Shown: positions 8,189 through 16,561 of the stretch, one piece after another
Layout of the letters: each line of letters starts with the position of its first letter
How positions within the stretch are numbered: position 1 is the stretch's first letter
Origin: a candidate division CSSED10-310 bacterium
GTDB taxonomy: Bacteria > CSSED10-310
Direction of reading: 5' to 3'
NCBI GenBank assembly: GCA_016927515.1
Contig: JAFGMN010000141.1
Span: 1 to 36,982 of the forward strand
Length of the DNA: 36,982 bases
Position numbers and translations under genes: made by a program
Notes under the pieces: generated by a model
What the model was told of the DNA's origin: nothing
Seen by the model: only the letters and a program-made list of their open reading frames with translations
Databases searched by the model: none

Positions 8189-10885
8189 ATGAAAAGCTCG
8201 TTTGATATTCGAAAAGAATTTGTCGATTTCTTCACTCAACACGGTCATTCTTATATCCGCGGCACCCCGCTCTTCATTCCCGATGATCCCACACTTCTCT
8301 TCACGAATGCCGGAATGAACCAGTTCAAATCCATTTTCCTCGGGAAAACGCTGCCCGCTATCCCTCGTGCGACCAACTACCAGCGTTGCATGCGTGTCAG
8401 TGGTAAACACAACGATCTCGAAGAGGTCGGTTTTTCACCACACCATCACACGCTGTTCGAAATGCTCGGAAATTGGTCTTTCGGCGATTATTATAAAAAA
8501 GATGCGATTCAATGGGCTTGGACGCTGCTGACGGAAGAATGGGGATTGGATCGAAGTCGTCTGTGGGTAACAGTATTCAAGGATGATCAAAATGAAATCC
8601 CGGAAGATCAGGAGGCCGGAGAAATCTGGCGAACGATGACAACAGTTCCGGAAGATCACATCCGATTCTTCGGCAGGAAAGACAATTTCTGGGAAATGGG
8701 GGATACGGGACCGTGTGGTCCATGCACGGAAATCCACATGGATCGCGGACCCGAATTCTGTGACCGACAGCATATCCCCGGCCATCGATGCGAAGTCAAC
8801 GGTGACTGCCGACGCATCGTCGAAATCTGGAATCTCGTTTTTATCCAGTATAACCGGCTGGATCTTCATACCCTCATCTCTCTCCCATCCCGACACGTCG
8901 ATACGGGAATGGGCCTGGAACGAGTCACCGCTATCCTCCAGGACGCACCAAGCAATTATGATACCGACCTCTTCAAACCCATCATCACAGCCGTTCAAAC
9001 TCTCTCCAACCAATCTTTCACCAATCGCAATCATCATATTCACGCCTATCGGGTCATCGCTGACCATATCCGAGCAGCGTCTTTCCTCCTGACGGACGGT
9101 GTCCTGCCTTCCAATGAATGGCGCGGTTATGTTCTCCGACGCATCATCCGCCGCGCCGTCCGCTTCGGAACAAAAATCGGCTTCTCCTCTCCTTTCCTGC
9201 ATGCCGTGGCTACCACCTTCATCAAAGAAATGGCTCCCGTTTATCCCGAATTGGAGGAAGCACGGTCCCATATCCAATCCGTTCTCAATGCAGAAGAAGA
9301 ACGCTTCTTTAAAACGTTGGATCAGGGTTTGCCATTGGTGAATGATGCGATTACATCCATACGAAGTCACGGCGGTTCGATTCTCCCCGGTGAAGACGCT
9401 TTTAAATTCTACGATACGTTTGGTTTTCCTCTCGATATTACTCGTGAAATCGCGGAGGAATCCGGTTTGACTGTCGATGAAGCAGGTTTTCAGAATGCCA
9501 TGAACCAGCAGAAAACCCGTGCACGTACCGCCTGGAAAGCCGGGGAAACCCGTTCATCCGATTCCGATGTATGGCAACATGTGGCTGCCCACGTCGGTTC
9601 CATCTCGTTTACAGGGTATGCCACTCTGCAGGAAAACAGCCGCGTTCGAGCCATTATCGACACTGATCACACCGTGGAATCGGTGTCTGAAACCAACAAA
9701 ATCATCGGGATCATTATCGATCCGAATCCATTCTATGCAGAATCCGGTGGGCAGATCGGTGATTGTGGTCGATTGGAATCCCCCAGCAGCCGCCTCAAAG
9801 TCCTCGATACACAAGCGCCCATAAAGGGCCTAGCGGTTCTTCACTGCCAACTGATCGATGGCACACTCCGTGTTGGTGATTCGGTTGCCGCACATGTCAT
9901 GACACCTCGACGTCAAGCCATCGCTCGCAACCATACCGCAACGCACCTTCTCCATCGCGCGCTTCGCGATGTGTTGGGTGATCATGTAAAGCAATCCGGA
10001 TCACTTGTGACCGAAGACCGGTTGCGCTTCGATTTCACTCACCATTCCAGCGTCTCACCAGAAGATCTTCTCGAAATCGAGCGACGCGTGAATCATCAAG
10101 TGTTGCAGGATTTTGCCGTGGAAACGCACATAATGCCATTGGATGATGCTCTTGAAAGTGGAGTCATGGCGCTGTTCGGCGAGCGGTATGAGGATCAGGT
10201 TCGCGTGGTCAGGATCGATTCGGTGTCTGCCGAATTGTGTGGCGGAACCCACGTTTCGAGAACCGGTCAAATCGGGTTGCTGAAGATTGTTTCTGAAGTC
10301 AGCGTGGCTGCCGGCGTACGAAGAATCGAGGCAATAACCGGTCTGAAGACTTTCGAAAGACTCACGGAAACCGAAGCGCTGCTACGGAAAATTGCGGATA
10401 TACTAAAATCGCCTTTGGATCACATTCCGGACCGCATCGAAAAATACCAAAAGCAAATCCGGTCGTTATCTCGGGACGTTGAACACTATCAGTATCTCTC
10501 AGCTCGTCAGGCAATCGACGATAAACTGAAGAACCCGGATTTCATCGAAAAAATCCCCGCTGTTATTCAATTCATCCCGGGTATTCAGCAGGTTCAACTC
10601 CGGGATCTTGCTGATCAGGTGAAATCCAAACTCGGCTCCGGTCTGACGGTTCTGGCAACCAGAAACGATGACAAAGTCTTTTTGATCGCTGCGGTCACTC
10701 CGGATTTGATCTCAACTATCCATGCCGGAAAATTGGTTGGGCAGGTTGCGAAATTAGTGGGGGGGGGAGGGGGCGGCCGTCCTGATATGGCCCAAGCCGG
10801 CGGATCCCAACCGGAAAGAATCGATGATGCGCTGCGGTCGGTTCCCGGAATCGTCGCTTGCATGATTAAGGAAAAGGGAGACTGA
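8189..10885 (+). CDS. alaS: Alanyl-tRNA synthetase
   Basis: Charges tRNA-Ala with alanine in the cytoplasm and edits mischarged serine or glycine. About 898 residues. The class II catalytic core has RCMRVSGKHNDLEEVG and GPCGPCTEIH. The editing domain shows zinc-ligand motifs HTATHLLH and CGGTH. The C-terminal DHHA1 domain has the glycine loop followed by RPDMAQAGG. I choose ATG 8189 (MKSSFDIRKEF), which matches family N-termini and has AAGGA 7 nt upstream; ATG 8168 adds 7 residues and lacks a binding site. The DHHA1 glycine loop is encoded by a run of nine G followed by A and five G (10759-10772), a possible slippage or sequencing-error spot, although the frame is intact. The downstream J-domain gene starts 4 nt after the stop. 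Confidence 0.98.
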   Translation: MKSSFDIRKEFVDFFTQHGHSYIRGTPLFIPDDPTLLFTNAGMNQFKSIFLGKTLPAIPRATNYQRCMRVSGKHNDLEEVGFSPHHHTLFEMLGNWSFGDYYKKDAIQWAWTLLTEEWGLDRSRLWVTVFKDDQNEIPEDQEAGEIWRTMTTVPEDHIRFFGRKDNFWEMGDTGPCGPCTEIHMDRGPEFCDRQHIPGHRCEVNGDCRRIVEIWNLVFIQYNRLDLHTLISLPSRHVDTGMGLERVTAILQDAPSNYDTDLFKPIITAVQTLSNQSFTNRNHHIHAYRVIADHIRAASFLLTDGVLPSNEWRGYVLRRIIRRAVRFGTKIGFSSPFLHAVATTFIKEMAPVYPELEEARSHIQSVLNAEEERFFKTLDQGLPLVNDAITSIRSHGGSILPGEDAFKFYDTFGFPLDITREIAEESGLTVDEAGFQNAMNQQKTRARTAWKAGETRSSDSDVWQHVAAHVGSISFTGYATLQENSRVRAIIDTDHTVESVSETNKIIGIIIDPNPFYAESGGQIGDCGRLESPSSRLKVLDTQAPIKGLAVLHCQLIDGTLRVGDSVAAHVMTPRRQAIARNHTATHLLHRALRDVLGDHVKQSGSLVTEDRLRFDFTHHSSVSPEDLLEIERRVNHQVLQDFAVETHIMPLDDALESGVMALFGERYEDQVRVVRIDSVSAELCGGTHVSRTGQIGLLKIVSEVSVAAGVRRIEAITGLKTFERLTETEALLRKIADILKSPLDHIPDRIEKYQKQIRSLSRDVEHYQYLSARQAIDDKLKNPDFIEKIPAVIQFIPGIQQVQLRDLADQVKSKLGSGLTVLATRNDDKVFLIAAVTPDLISTIHAGKLVGQVAKLVGGGGGGRPDMAQAGGSQPERIDDALRSVPGIVACMIKEKGD

Positions 10886-10888
10886 TGC

Positions 10889-11707
10889 ATGGATGGAGAG
10901 AAGCGGAATCCATTACCAGATGATATCGTCAAGCGTATCGATGAATATGACCGGAATCTGGATGTTTGGTCGCATTACGATTTACTGTATATACCCAGGA
11001 ATTCCGACAAGGCTCAAATCAAGAAAGGGTATTATAAAATTGTCCAATTGATGCATCCGGATCGGTATGGACTTGACCTGGATGAAGAACATAAAGACAA
11101 ACTGGAAAGAATCTTCAACGAAATCAACATTGCCTATCACACGTTGATGGATGATGAATCAAAAGCCAGATACGATCAATCTCTCTACCGAGCGGAAGAC
11201 CACAATCAACCGTTGAAAGAAACAAATGATAAAGTCGTCGCCCGAGCCCAATACAATCGTGGAGTAAAAGCGCTTAAGGAAAATGATGTTGTTCCCGCAA
11301 TCGAGTTCTTCCGTTCCGCAACCGAATTGGATTCTGAAAAAGCCGATTACTGGGCTAAACTCGCTTTTGCCCTCGCAAAGCATAAAAATCCACGCGTGCG
11401 GAAAGATGCAATCCCACCTTGCCAAAAAGCCATCTCTATGCAAAATGAAAATGCCAACTACCATGCATTGATGGGCTTCATCCACCAACAACTCAACGAT
11501 CTGAACGAAGCGAAAGTCCATTACCGTCGTGCCCTGTCATGGGATCCGCAACATCAACGTTCCCGCCAGGAACTGCAGAAAATATCCCAGCAAGTCAGCG
11601 ATGAAAAAAAACAGAACTCCATCGCACACAAAATTATGAAAATTCTAAAACCTTCACGTAAAGCGCCACCCCCTCCCCGACAGCGTCCTCCACAAAAAAA
11701 AGCATGA
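10889..11707 (+). CDS. J-domain protein with TPR repeats
   Basis: A 272-residue cytoplasmic protein. An N-terminal J domain (about residues 27-95) carries the HPD tripeptide at residues 56-58 that stimulates Hsp70 (DnaK) ATPase activity, and ends with the usual DDESKARYD. No G/F region or zinc finger is present, so it is not DnaJ itself. Residues about 113-222 form TPR-type helical hairpins (AQYNRGVKALKEND, ALMGFIHQQLNDLNEA), a protein-binding scaffold. The tail is basic and proline-rich (PSRKAPPPPRQRPPQ). Start supported by AAAGGGAG 8 nt upstream. It lies 4 nt after alaS and 1 nt before an ABC ATPase gene, so it is co-transcribed with them. Probably a specialised co-chaperone that brings DnaK to a client; the client is unknown. 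Confidence 0.88.
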   Translation: MDGEKRNPLPDDIVKRIDEYDRNLDVWSHYDLLYIPRNSDKAQIKKGYYKIVQLMHPDRYGLDLDEEHKDKLERIFNEINIAYHTLMDDESKARYDQSLYRAEDHNQPLKETNDKVVARAQYNRGVKALKENDVVPAIEFFRSATELDSEKADYWAKLAFALAKHKNPRVRKDAIPPCQKAISMQNENANYHALMGFIHQQLNDLNEAKVHYRRALSWDPQHQRSRQELQKISQQVSDEKKQNSIAHKIMKILKPSRKAPPPPRQRPPQKKA

Positions 11708-11708
11708 C

Positions 11709-12464
11709 ATGATACGAATTATCAACATATGGAAATCGTTTGGAACCCAAACCGTTCTCAAAGGGATCCATCTCCATGTTAAAGAAAAGGAAAGCGTTGT
11801 CATTTGCGGCCCCGGAGGCAGCGGGAAAACTCTGCTAATGAAAATCTGCCAAGGACTCGTCCGTCCCGACTCCGGTGAAGTCTACATAAAAAATCGGAAT
11901 ATCCTCCAGATGTCCGAGGACGAACTGATGGAATTGCGCCTGGATATCGGGATGCTATTCCAGAACTATGCCCTGTTCGATTCCATGACCGTCGCCGAAA
12001 ACATTGGGTTTTATTTAGCGAATCATACACGCATGGAATCAGAAGCCATCCGGCAACACGTTACAGAAAATTTGAAAATGGTTCATCTCCACGGATCCGA
12101 AAATTTGATGCCCTCCGAACTCTCGGGAGGTATGCAGAAACGAGTCGGCATCGCACGGGCTCTTGTCCATCGACCGTCTATCATGTTCTACGACTCCCCT
12201 ACCGATGGACTGGATCCCGTGACAACAGACGCCATCATCGATCGCATGAGCGACATTAAAAACAGTCTGAATGTCACATCACTGATCATCTCTAATGATA
12301 TGAATACCGCATTCCGTTTGGGCGATCGGATCGCTCTGCTCTGCGATGGTGTTATCCGGACGATCGAGCCTCCGGAAACCATGAGGATGTCACGTGATCC
12401 CTATGTCTATCAATTCATCCGTGGGTTGGGTGAAGGCCCACTGTATCAGTCGGTCTCACCGTAA
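11709..12464 (+). CDS. MlaF-like ABC ATPase with altered catalytic residues
   Basis: 251 residues, resembling the ATP-binding subunit of Mla-type phospholipid transporters (motifs GMLFQNYALFDSMTV and LSGGMQKRVGIARAL). Walker A GPGGSGKT (residues 34-41), the Q loop at Gln85 and the signature LSGGM are intact. Walker B reads IMFYDSPTDGLDP, so the catalytic glutamate after Asp162 is Ser163. The H loop reads SNDM where the family has a His-Asp pair, so His is Asn196. Both positions are normally essential for hydrolysis, so this subunit probably binds ATP but hydrolyses it poorly or not at all. No MlaE permease, MlaD or second ATPase gene is adjacent. The ATG lies 1 nt after the J-domain gene stop with no clear ribosome binding site, suggesting translational coupling. 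Its 3' end overlaps the next ORF by up to 71 nt. Confidence 0.85.
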   Translation: MIRIINIWKSFGTQTVLKGIHLHVKEKESVVICGPGGSGKTLLMKICQGLVRPDSGEVYIKNRNILQMSEDELMELRLDIGMLFQNYALFDSMTVAENIGFYLANHTRMESEAIRQHVTENLKMVHLHGSENLMPSELSGGMQKRVGIARALVHRPSIMFYDSPTDGLDPVTTDAIIDRMSDIKNSLNVTSLIISNDMNTAFRLGDRIALLCDGVIRTIEPPETMRMSRDPYVYQFIRGLGEGPLYQSVSP

Positions 12465-15400
12465 CCCTGAACAAACCACTCCACGACAACCACCATCACG
12501 CAAGCTAAAGCCTTGGCCAGTGATCGGATGGTCATTGCTCATCCTACTCACTCAATCGCAATTCTCCATTCATGCCGCTTTTCACCGAGTGACACTGTCC
12601 ACCGGTCACCTCGATATCGAGACCCTTCGAAGCGCACGAAATCACGGAATTCACATACTGGAACCATTGAATGACTCTGAATATGTGGCATGGTTTTCAC
12701 CATCCATGTGCAGTCCCGTATCGAATTCACTCCCTCTCGCATCCCGTTCATCACTCCCACAGCTTTCGGATTCATTCGCCTGTCGGCTTCCCGGATCGAT
12801 CAATCCGATTATCCGGAACGAAGATTCTGCACTCTCGCCTTTTTTTCCGGGGCCAGAGGCATTCGATCGGAGCAGCCTAACCGGCCGTTTCATTCTTTGG
12901 TTTCTCACTGGTGATGATTTCCCAGATCCGCTCGTTGCCTTGAGGGAGATAAATGCAGAAATCATTCATCAAAGCCAGTTGAATTACGGGGAGTTTATTC
13001 ACTATCGCGTTATCGGGGTTGCCTTACGAGGCGTTGAACGTGAGAGGATTCAGTCATGGGATACGCTGAGATGTATTGCCTTCGAAAATGGTACCCCAGT
13101 GCTTGATGATGAAATGGCGGTTCTGGAGGTCATTTCCGGATTGGATTCAGCAACCAGCAATCTTCGACTTTATCCTGAACTTCGCCGCATTGGTGTTAAT
13201 GGTGATCGGACGCGGATCGGAATAATCGACAGCGGATGCGATACAAACGATCCCCAGCACATCCACGAAGACTTGATGAATCAGGTCTCCCATTACATCC
13301 ATTATACGGGCAGTCCGGGATTTGATTATGTGGGACACGGTACGTTTATTGCCGGGATCCTTGCCGGAACGGGAGCATTGGGTCGATACGACAGCAGTGA
13401 TTCCAGTGGTTACAACCTGGGACTCGGTTGTGCGCCGGGAGCTTCCCTGGCGATTTCCGATGCATTGTTGGCCTCACCGTTTCCACCGGCAGTCGGTTAT
13501 GCTGGAATGATCCGTGACATCGCATTAACCGGTGCCCATATCTGCAACAATTCATGGACGGATGGAGAAGGAACGGGCATCGGCTATCATCCCAATTGCG
13601 CGGTCTGGGACGCAGCGATTCGACATGCTGCACCGGAATCGGAATATGCCTCCAGTTGGCCGATAACATGTGTTTTTTCGGCCGGTAACCGCGGACCTCA
13701 GCCATGTTCCATTTCGTCACCAAAGGAGGCTAAAAACATCATTGTCGTCGGCGCTACCGGCAGTATTCGGTCCGGTTCACCGGATCAGCCCTTGGAGACT
13801 TCGAGTCGTGGACCTTGCCTGGACGGCCGAATCGCACCGTTGATATGCGCGCCGGGCGAGTCCGTGTTTTCATGCTGGCCCAAGAATGAGCATCTGAGTC
13901 AGACCGGAACCTCCGTTGCAGCGGCATGTGTCACGGGGTTAGCGGTTCTTTTTACGGAGAATTGGAGATGTCGGACAGGACATTATCCATCCCCGGCAAT
14001 GGTTAAAGGGATGCTCGTTCTCGCATCTCGTCCGGTGGCGAACAGTATTCCGGACCCAGCAACGGGTTGGGGCCGTGTCGACGGTAGCCTGTTCGATCCG
14101 TCGTTTCGCTCCGCAACAGCTTCCGATCAAAAAAAATTGTTTGAAACATCCGGGGAAATTATAACCTATACGATCGCATGCTCTCCGGATTCTCTTGAAC
14201 TTGATATCGTACTGGCTTGGACTGATCCACCGGCCGCTCCAGGCGCTCAACCGGCACTCGTGAACGATCTGGATTTGCTCGCGGAAACCGATCAGCACCG
14301 GTATTCGGGGAACGCGTTCAACGATCGTTATTCCGTTCCGGATACTCCACCCGATCGCCTTAACAATCTGGAACGTATCCGTCTGCTGAATCCTCCTCCT
14401 ATGGTTTCCGTCTCGATCCAGGCCCATGCCATCCGGGGAGACGGCGTTCCAGGTAACGGAATCCCGGCCGACCAGGATTTTGCACTGATTCTGAACGGCG
14501 GATTCATCGTATCGCAGAATCCAATCATCCATGTCGACGAATTGCAAGCATCCGGTACTGATGCAATCGACGTCCTCGTCACCAGCCAGCAACACACCGG
14601 CCAGAACAGTTTTCCCATACAGATCACGAGCACGGCAGATCCTGTTGGAATAATCACTCGCCTTTCTCCTTTGCAGCCCAGCAACACCGGCGTATTTTCT
14701 GGTCGCTTCTTTACAGGGACGTCCGGTCGTGCTGATGAAATCCAGGTGCACAATTCGGATATGCTGTCATTGAAACCGCTTTCTGGCACATCACCGACGG
14801 AAACAACCATTCTAATCAATGCCCGGCAACCCGTTGTGCAACGGATTGAGGTGGTTCGGATTTTCGCCAGGGAAACCGATGTGAAAATTGGATGCGATAA
14901 ACCGGTCACACTGACCATCCATTACCGGATTCAAGGGACGGAAAAGTGGACCTCGCGTGTATCAGACCGAATTCAGAATGAGCATACCATTCGCATTGAT
15001 CACCTTGAACCCCGTACAGCATATGAATTCTATTGCACGGTGATTGATACCCAGGGTAACGCGTCTTCCAGCCGAGATTATTTGGCGATGCTGCGATGGA
15101 CAACCAATCACAGCCGGATCGTTTTTAATCGCTTCATGAACAGCGATCCCGGTTTTGAGATTCTGGATGGTTTATGGGAATGGGGAGAGCCTTCGGGCTT
15201 GGGAATCCCACCGGATCCACTATCCGGAGCGACCGGGGATGCCGTTCTTGGGTATAATCTACGCGGTAATTATGAAAACCACCTGAATCCAGCCCATGCT
15301 GTCAGTCCGATCATCGATTGCTCCCAGCAGGGGAACTATCTCCTACATTATTATCGATGGCTGGGAACAGAAAGTGGAGTCATCGATCAGGCTGTCGTTT

Positions 15401-16029
15401 CGGTGCGTGACAGCCTAGGCGACTGGCACAATGTGTGGGAAAATCCATTCTTCGACACGCTTGATCGGCACTGGACACAGCAGGTCATTGATGTCAGTAC
15501 GTATGCTGGCGGGAACGGCTATTTCCAGTTCCGATTCACCCAGGGCTGGACCGATGGCGGTTTTGCACGCTGTGGTTGGAATATCGATGATATCCTGATC
15601 GAACATCAACCCTTTGCCGGACCAACACCTCAACCAATTACCGTTCCATCATCGCTCAGCATCGGCTGGGATATCGATCGATATGTGTTCAGCTCAAAAG
15701 ACGAATTCAGACTGGGTGCGCGCATTTTCGTCACTGATGCAACCGATGATCTGGCCATACGAGTCGGGGTTTCGGAATGGAATCGTCCGGATCAACCCGT
15801 TTACTATTTCCCTTTCTGGACTCCCATCGATGACTGGATTCCGGTAAAACACCCTGTCGCAGGGTTCGCTTCTGTGCATATCGTCGATTTTTGCGTCCCC
15901 GATCCATTGTCATCCCGCATCATTGTTCAGTTTACCGCTCAACTATTCGATCCGGCATTTCCGGAAACCACTGTTAGTGCCCCCCTTCTCGTTATCTGTT
16001 TCACTCCTGACTCGCCCGCGACAAATTGA
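12394..16029 (+). CDS. Secreted subtilisin-like (S8) serine protease, multidomain
   Basis: Exported protease of up to 1211 residues. The subtilase triad is complete: Asp279 in IIDSGCD, His315 in GHGTFIAG and Ser507 in GTSVAAA, with the oxyanion-hole Asn in CNNSW. After the catalytic domain, VLAWTDPP followed by LVNDLDLLA marks the beta-sandwich domain found in KP-43-type subtilases. Further on are a fibronectin III-like domain (about nt 14820-15110) and a MAM or immune-inhibitor-A-like jelly roll (WEWGEP to CGWNIDDILI). A hydrophobic segment WSLLILL at about residues 46-52 acts as signal peptide after an unusually long N-terminal region. The start is uncertain: GTG 12394 has GAGG 7 nt upstream but overlaps the ABC gene by 71 nt; GTGs at 12421, 12430 and 12520 are alternatives. 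Likely role is extracellular or periplasmic protein degradation. Confidence 0.88.
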   Translation: MIPMSINSSVGWVKAHCISRSHRNPEQTTPRQPPSRKLKPWPVIGWSLLILLTQSQFSIHAAFHRVTLSTGHLDIETLRSARNHGIHILEPLNDSEYVAWFSPSMCSPVSNSLPLASRSSLPQLSDSFACRLPGSINPIIRNEDSALSPFFPGPEAFDRSSLTGRFILWFLTGDDFPDPLVALREINAEIIHQSQLNYGEFIHYRVIGVALRGVERERIQSWDTLRCIAFENGTPVLDDEMAVLEVISGLDSATSNLRLYPELRRIGVNGDRTRIGIIDSGCDTNDPQHIHEDLMNQVSHYIHYTGSPGFDYVGHGTFIAGILAGTGALGRYDSSDSSGYNLGLGCAPGASLAISDALLASPFPPAVGYAGMIRDIALTGAHICNNSWTDGEGTGIGYHPNCAVWDAAIRHAAPESEYASSWPITCVFSAGNRGPQPCSISSPKEAKNIIVVGATGSIRSGSPDQPLETSSRGPCLDGRIAPLICAPGESVFSCWPKNEHLSQTGTSVAAACVTGLAVLFTENWRCRTGHYPSPAMVKGMLVLASRPVANSIPDPATGWGRVDGSLFDPSFRSATASDQKKLFETSGEIITYTIACSPDSLELDIVLAWTDPPAAPGAQPALVNDLDLLAETDQHRYSGNAFNDRYSVPDTPPDRLNNLERIRLLNPPPMVSVSIQAHAIRGDGVPGNGIPADQDFALILNGGFIVSQNPIIHVDELQASGTDAIDVLVTSQQHTGQNSFPIQITSTADPVGIITRLSPLQPSNTGVFSGRFFTGTSGRADEIQVHNSDMLSLKPLSGTSPTETTILINARQPVVQRIEVVRIFARETDVKIGCDKPVTLTIHYRIQGTEKWTSRVSDRIQNEHTIRIDHLEPRTAYEFYCTVIDTQGNASSSRDYLAMLRWTTNHSRIVFNRFMNSDPGFEILDGLWEWGEPSGLGIPPDPLSGATGDAVLGYNLRGNYENHLNPAHAVSPIIDCSQQGNYLLHYYRWLGTESGVIDQAVVSVRDSLGDWHNVWENPFFDTLDRHWTQQVIDVSTYAGGNGYFQFRFTQGWTDGGFARCGWNIDDILIEHQPFAGPTPQPITVPSSLSIGWDIDRYVFSSKDEFRLGARIFVTDATDDLAIRVGVSEWNRPDQPVYYFPFWTPIDDWIPVKHPVAGFASVHIVDFCVPDPLSSRIIVQFTAQLFDPAFPETTVSAPLLVICFTPDSPATN

Positions 16030-16057
16030 TTGACTCGAACGGTTGAATGCACATAAT
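16030..16057 (+). promoter_or_regulatory. Candidate sigma-70 promoter for the PilZ gene
   Basis: TTGACT (16030-16035, 5 of 6) and CATAAT (16052-16057, 5 of 6) with 16-nt spacing begin exactly after the protease stop codon. Transcription would start near 16064, leaving a short leader with a GGAGG site. Confidence 0.5.
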
Positions 16058-16091
16058 GGTTTGTGGGGGCAATCGAACGATGGAGGAAAAA

Positions 16092-16439
16092 ATGACCACA
16101 CAATCAAACAGCGACAGACGGCGATCCGAACGATTTAAAACGATCAATTTTGTTTCCTACCGCGATAAAGACGATCAGGGTTCAGTAATCGCTGAAGGAA
16201 TGGCTAAAACCTTGGATATTTCGTTGAATGGAGCCATGATCGAGTTGCAAGCACCACTCGTGAATCCTCAAACAGCTGAACTTGAATTTGCGCTGGACGA
16301 TGAAGTGGTTTCCCTGCCAGGCCTAGTCATTGATCAGCAGGAAGAATTAAATGGTTCCTGGAAACTGAGGGTCGAATTTAAAAATCTGAAACCGGCGATT
16401 TTGCATAAACTGCAGACATTCATTCTCTCGTTCCGATGA
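16092..16439 (+). CDS. PilZ domain protein (cyclic-di-GMP binding)
   Basis: A 115-residue stand-alone PilZ domain. The two ligand-binding motifs are present: RxxxR within RRRSERFK near residue 10-14, and DxSxxG as DISLNG. Such proteins bind cyclic-di-GMP and pass the signal to pili, flagella or polysaccharide machinery. I start at ATG 16092, with GGAGG 5 nt upstream; the ORF track adds 15 residues from 16047, a region that lies before or at the predicted transcription start. No transmembrane segment. It appears to be a single-gene unit between the protease and the SGNH-ftsK operon, and its partner cannot be told from its neighbours; the pil motor genes elsewhere in the window are a plausible target. 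Confidence 0.9.
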   Translation: MTTQSNSDRRRSERFKTINFVSYRDKDDQGSVIAEGMAKTLDISLNGAMIELQAPLVNPQTAELEFALDDEVVSLPGLVIDQQEELNGSWKLRVEFKNLKPAILHKLQTFILSFR

Positions 16440-16475
16440 TCTATCAACAGGCCCTTCGGACCCACCAGCAGAGCG

Positions 16476-16525
16476 TCGGTTGATGCGTTCCGGATATTGA
16501 AGTTCGGTTGATGTATTCCAGATAT
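16476..16525 (+). repeat. Two 22-bp direct repeats upstream of the SGNH-ftsK operon
   Basis: TCGGTTGATGCGTTCCGGATAT (16476-16497) and TCGGTTGATGTATTCCAGATAT (16504-16525) match at 19 of 22 positions and start 28 bp apart, close to three helical turns minus a few bases. The second copy contains the -35 box of the promoter below. This arrangement is typical of a transcription factor that binds tandem sites; whether it activates or represses is unknown. Confidence 0.6.
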
Positions 16526-16536
16526 CTTGATATAAA
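16508..16536 (+). promoter_or_regulatory. Strong candidate sigma-70 promoter for SGNH-ftsK-lolA operon
   Basis: TTGATG (16508-16513) and TATAAA (16531-16536) are separated by exactly 17 nt; the -10 matches 5 of 6. Transcription would start near 16543, before the GAGG ribosome binding site at 16551. The -35 lies inside the second direct repeat. Confidence 0.6.
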
Positions 16537-16561
16537 TTTTCGATTGAAGTGAGGTTTCCGA

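Noticed and set aside
8435-9370. 311-residue minus-strand ORF opposite alaS
   Set aside because: It lies wholly within a well-conserved alaS reading frame, has no family motif and no ribosome binding site; it reflects codon bias of the sense gene.
13939-14751. 270-residue minus-strand ORF inside the protease
   Set aside because: Antisense shadow of the conserved subtilase and beta-sandwich region, with low-complexity composition and no start signal.
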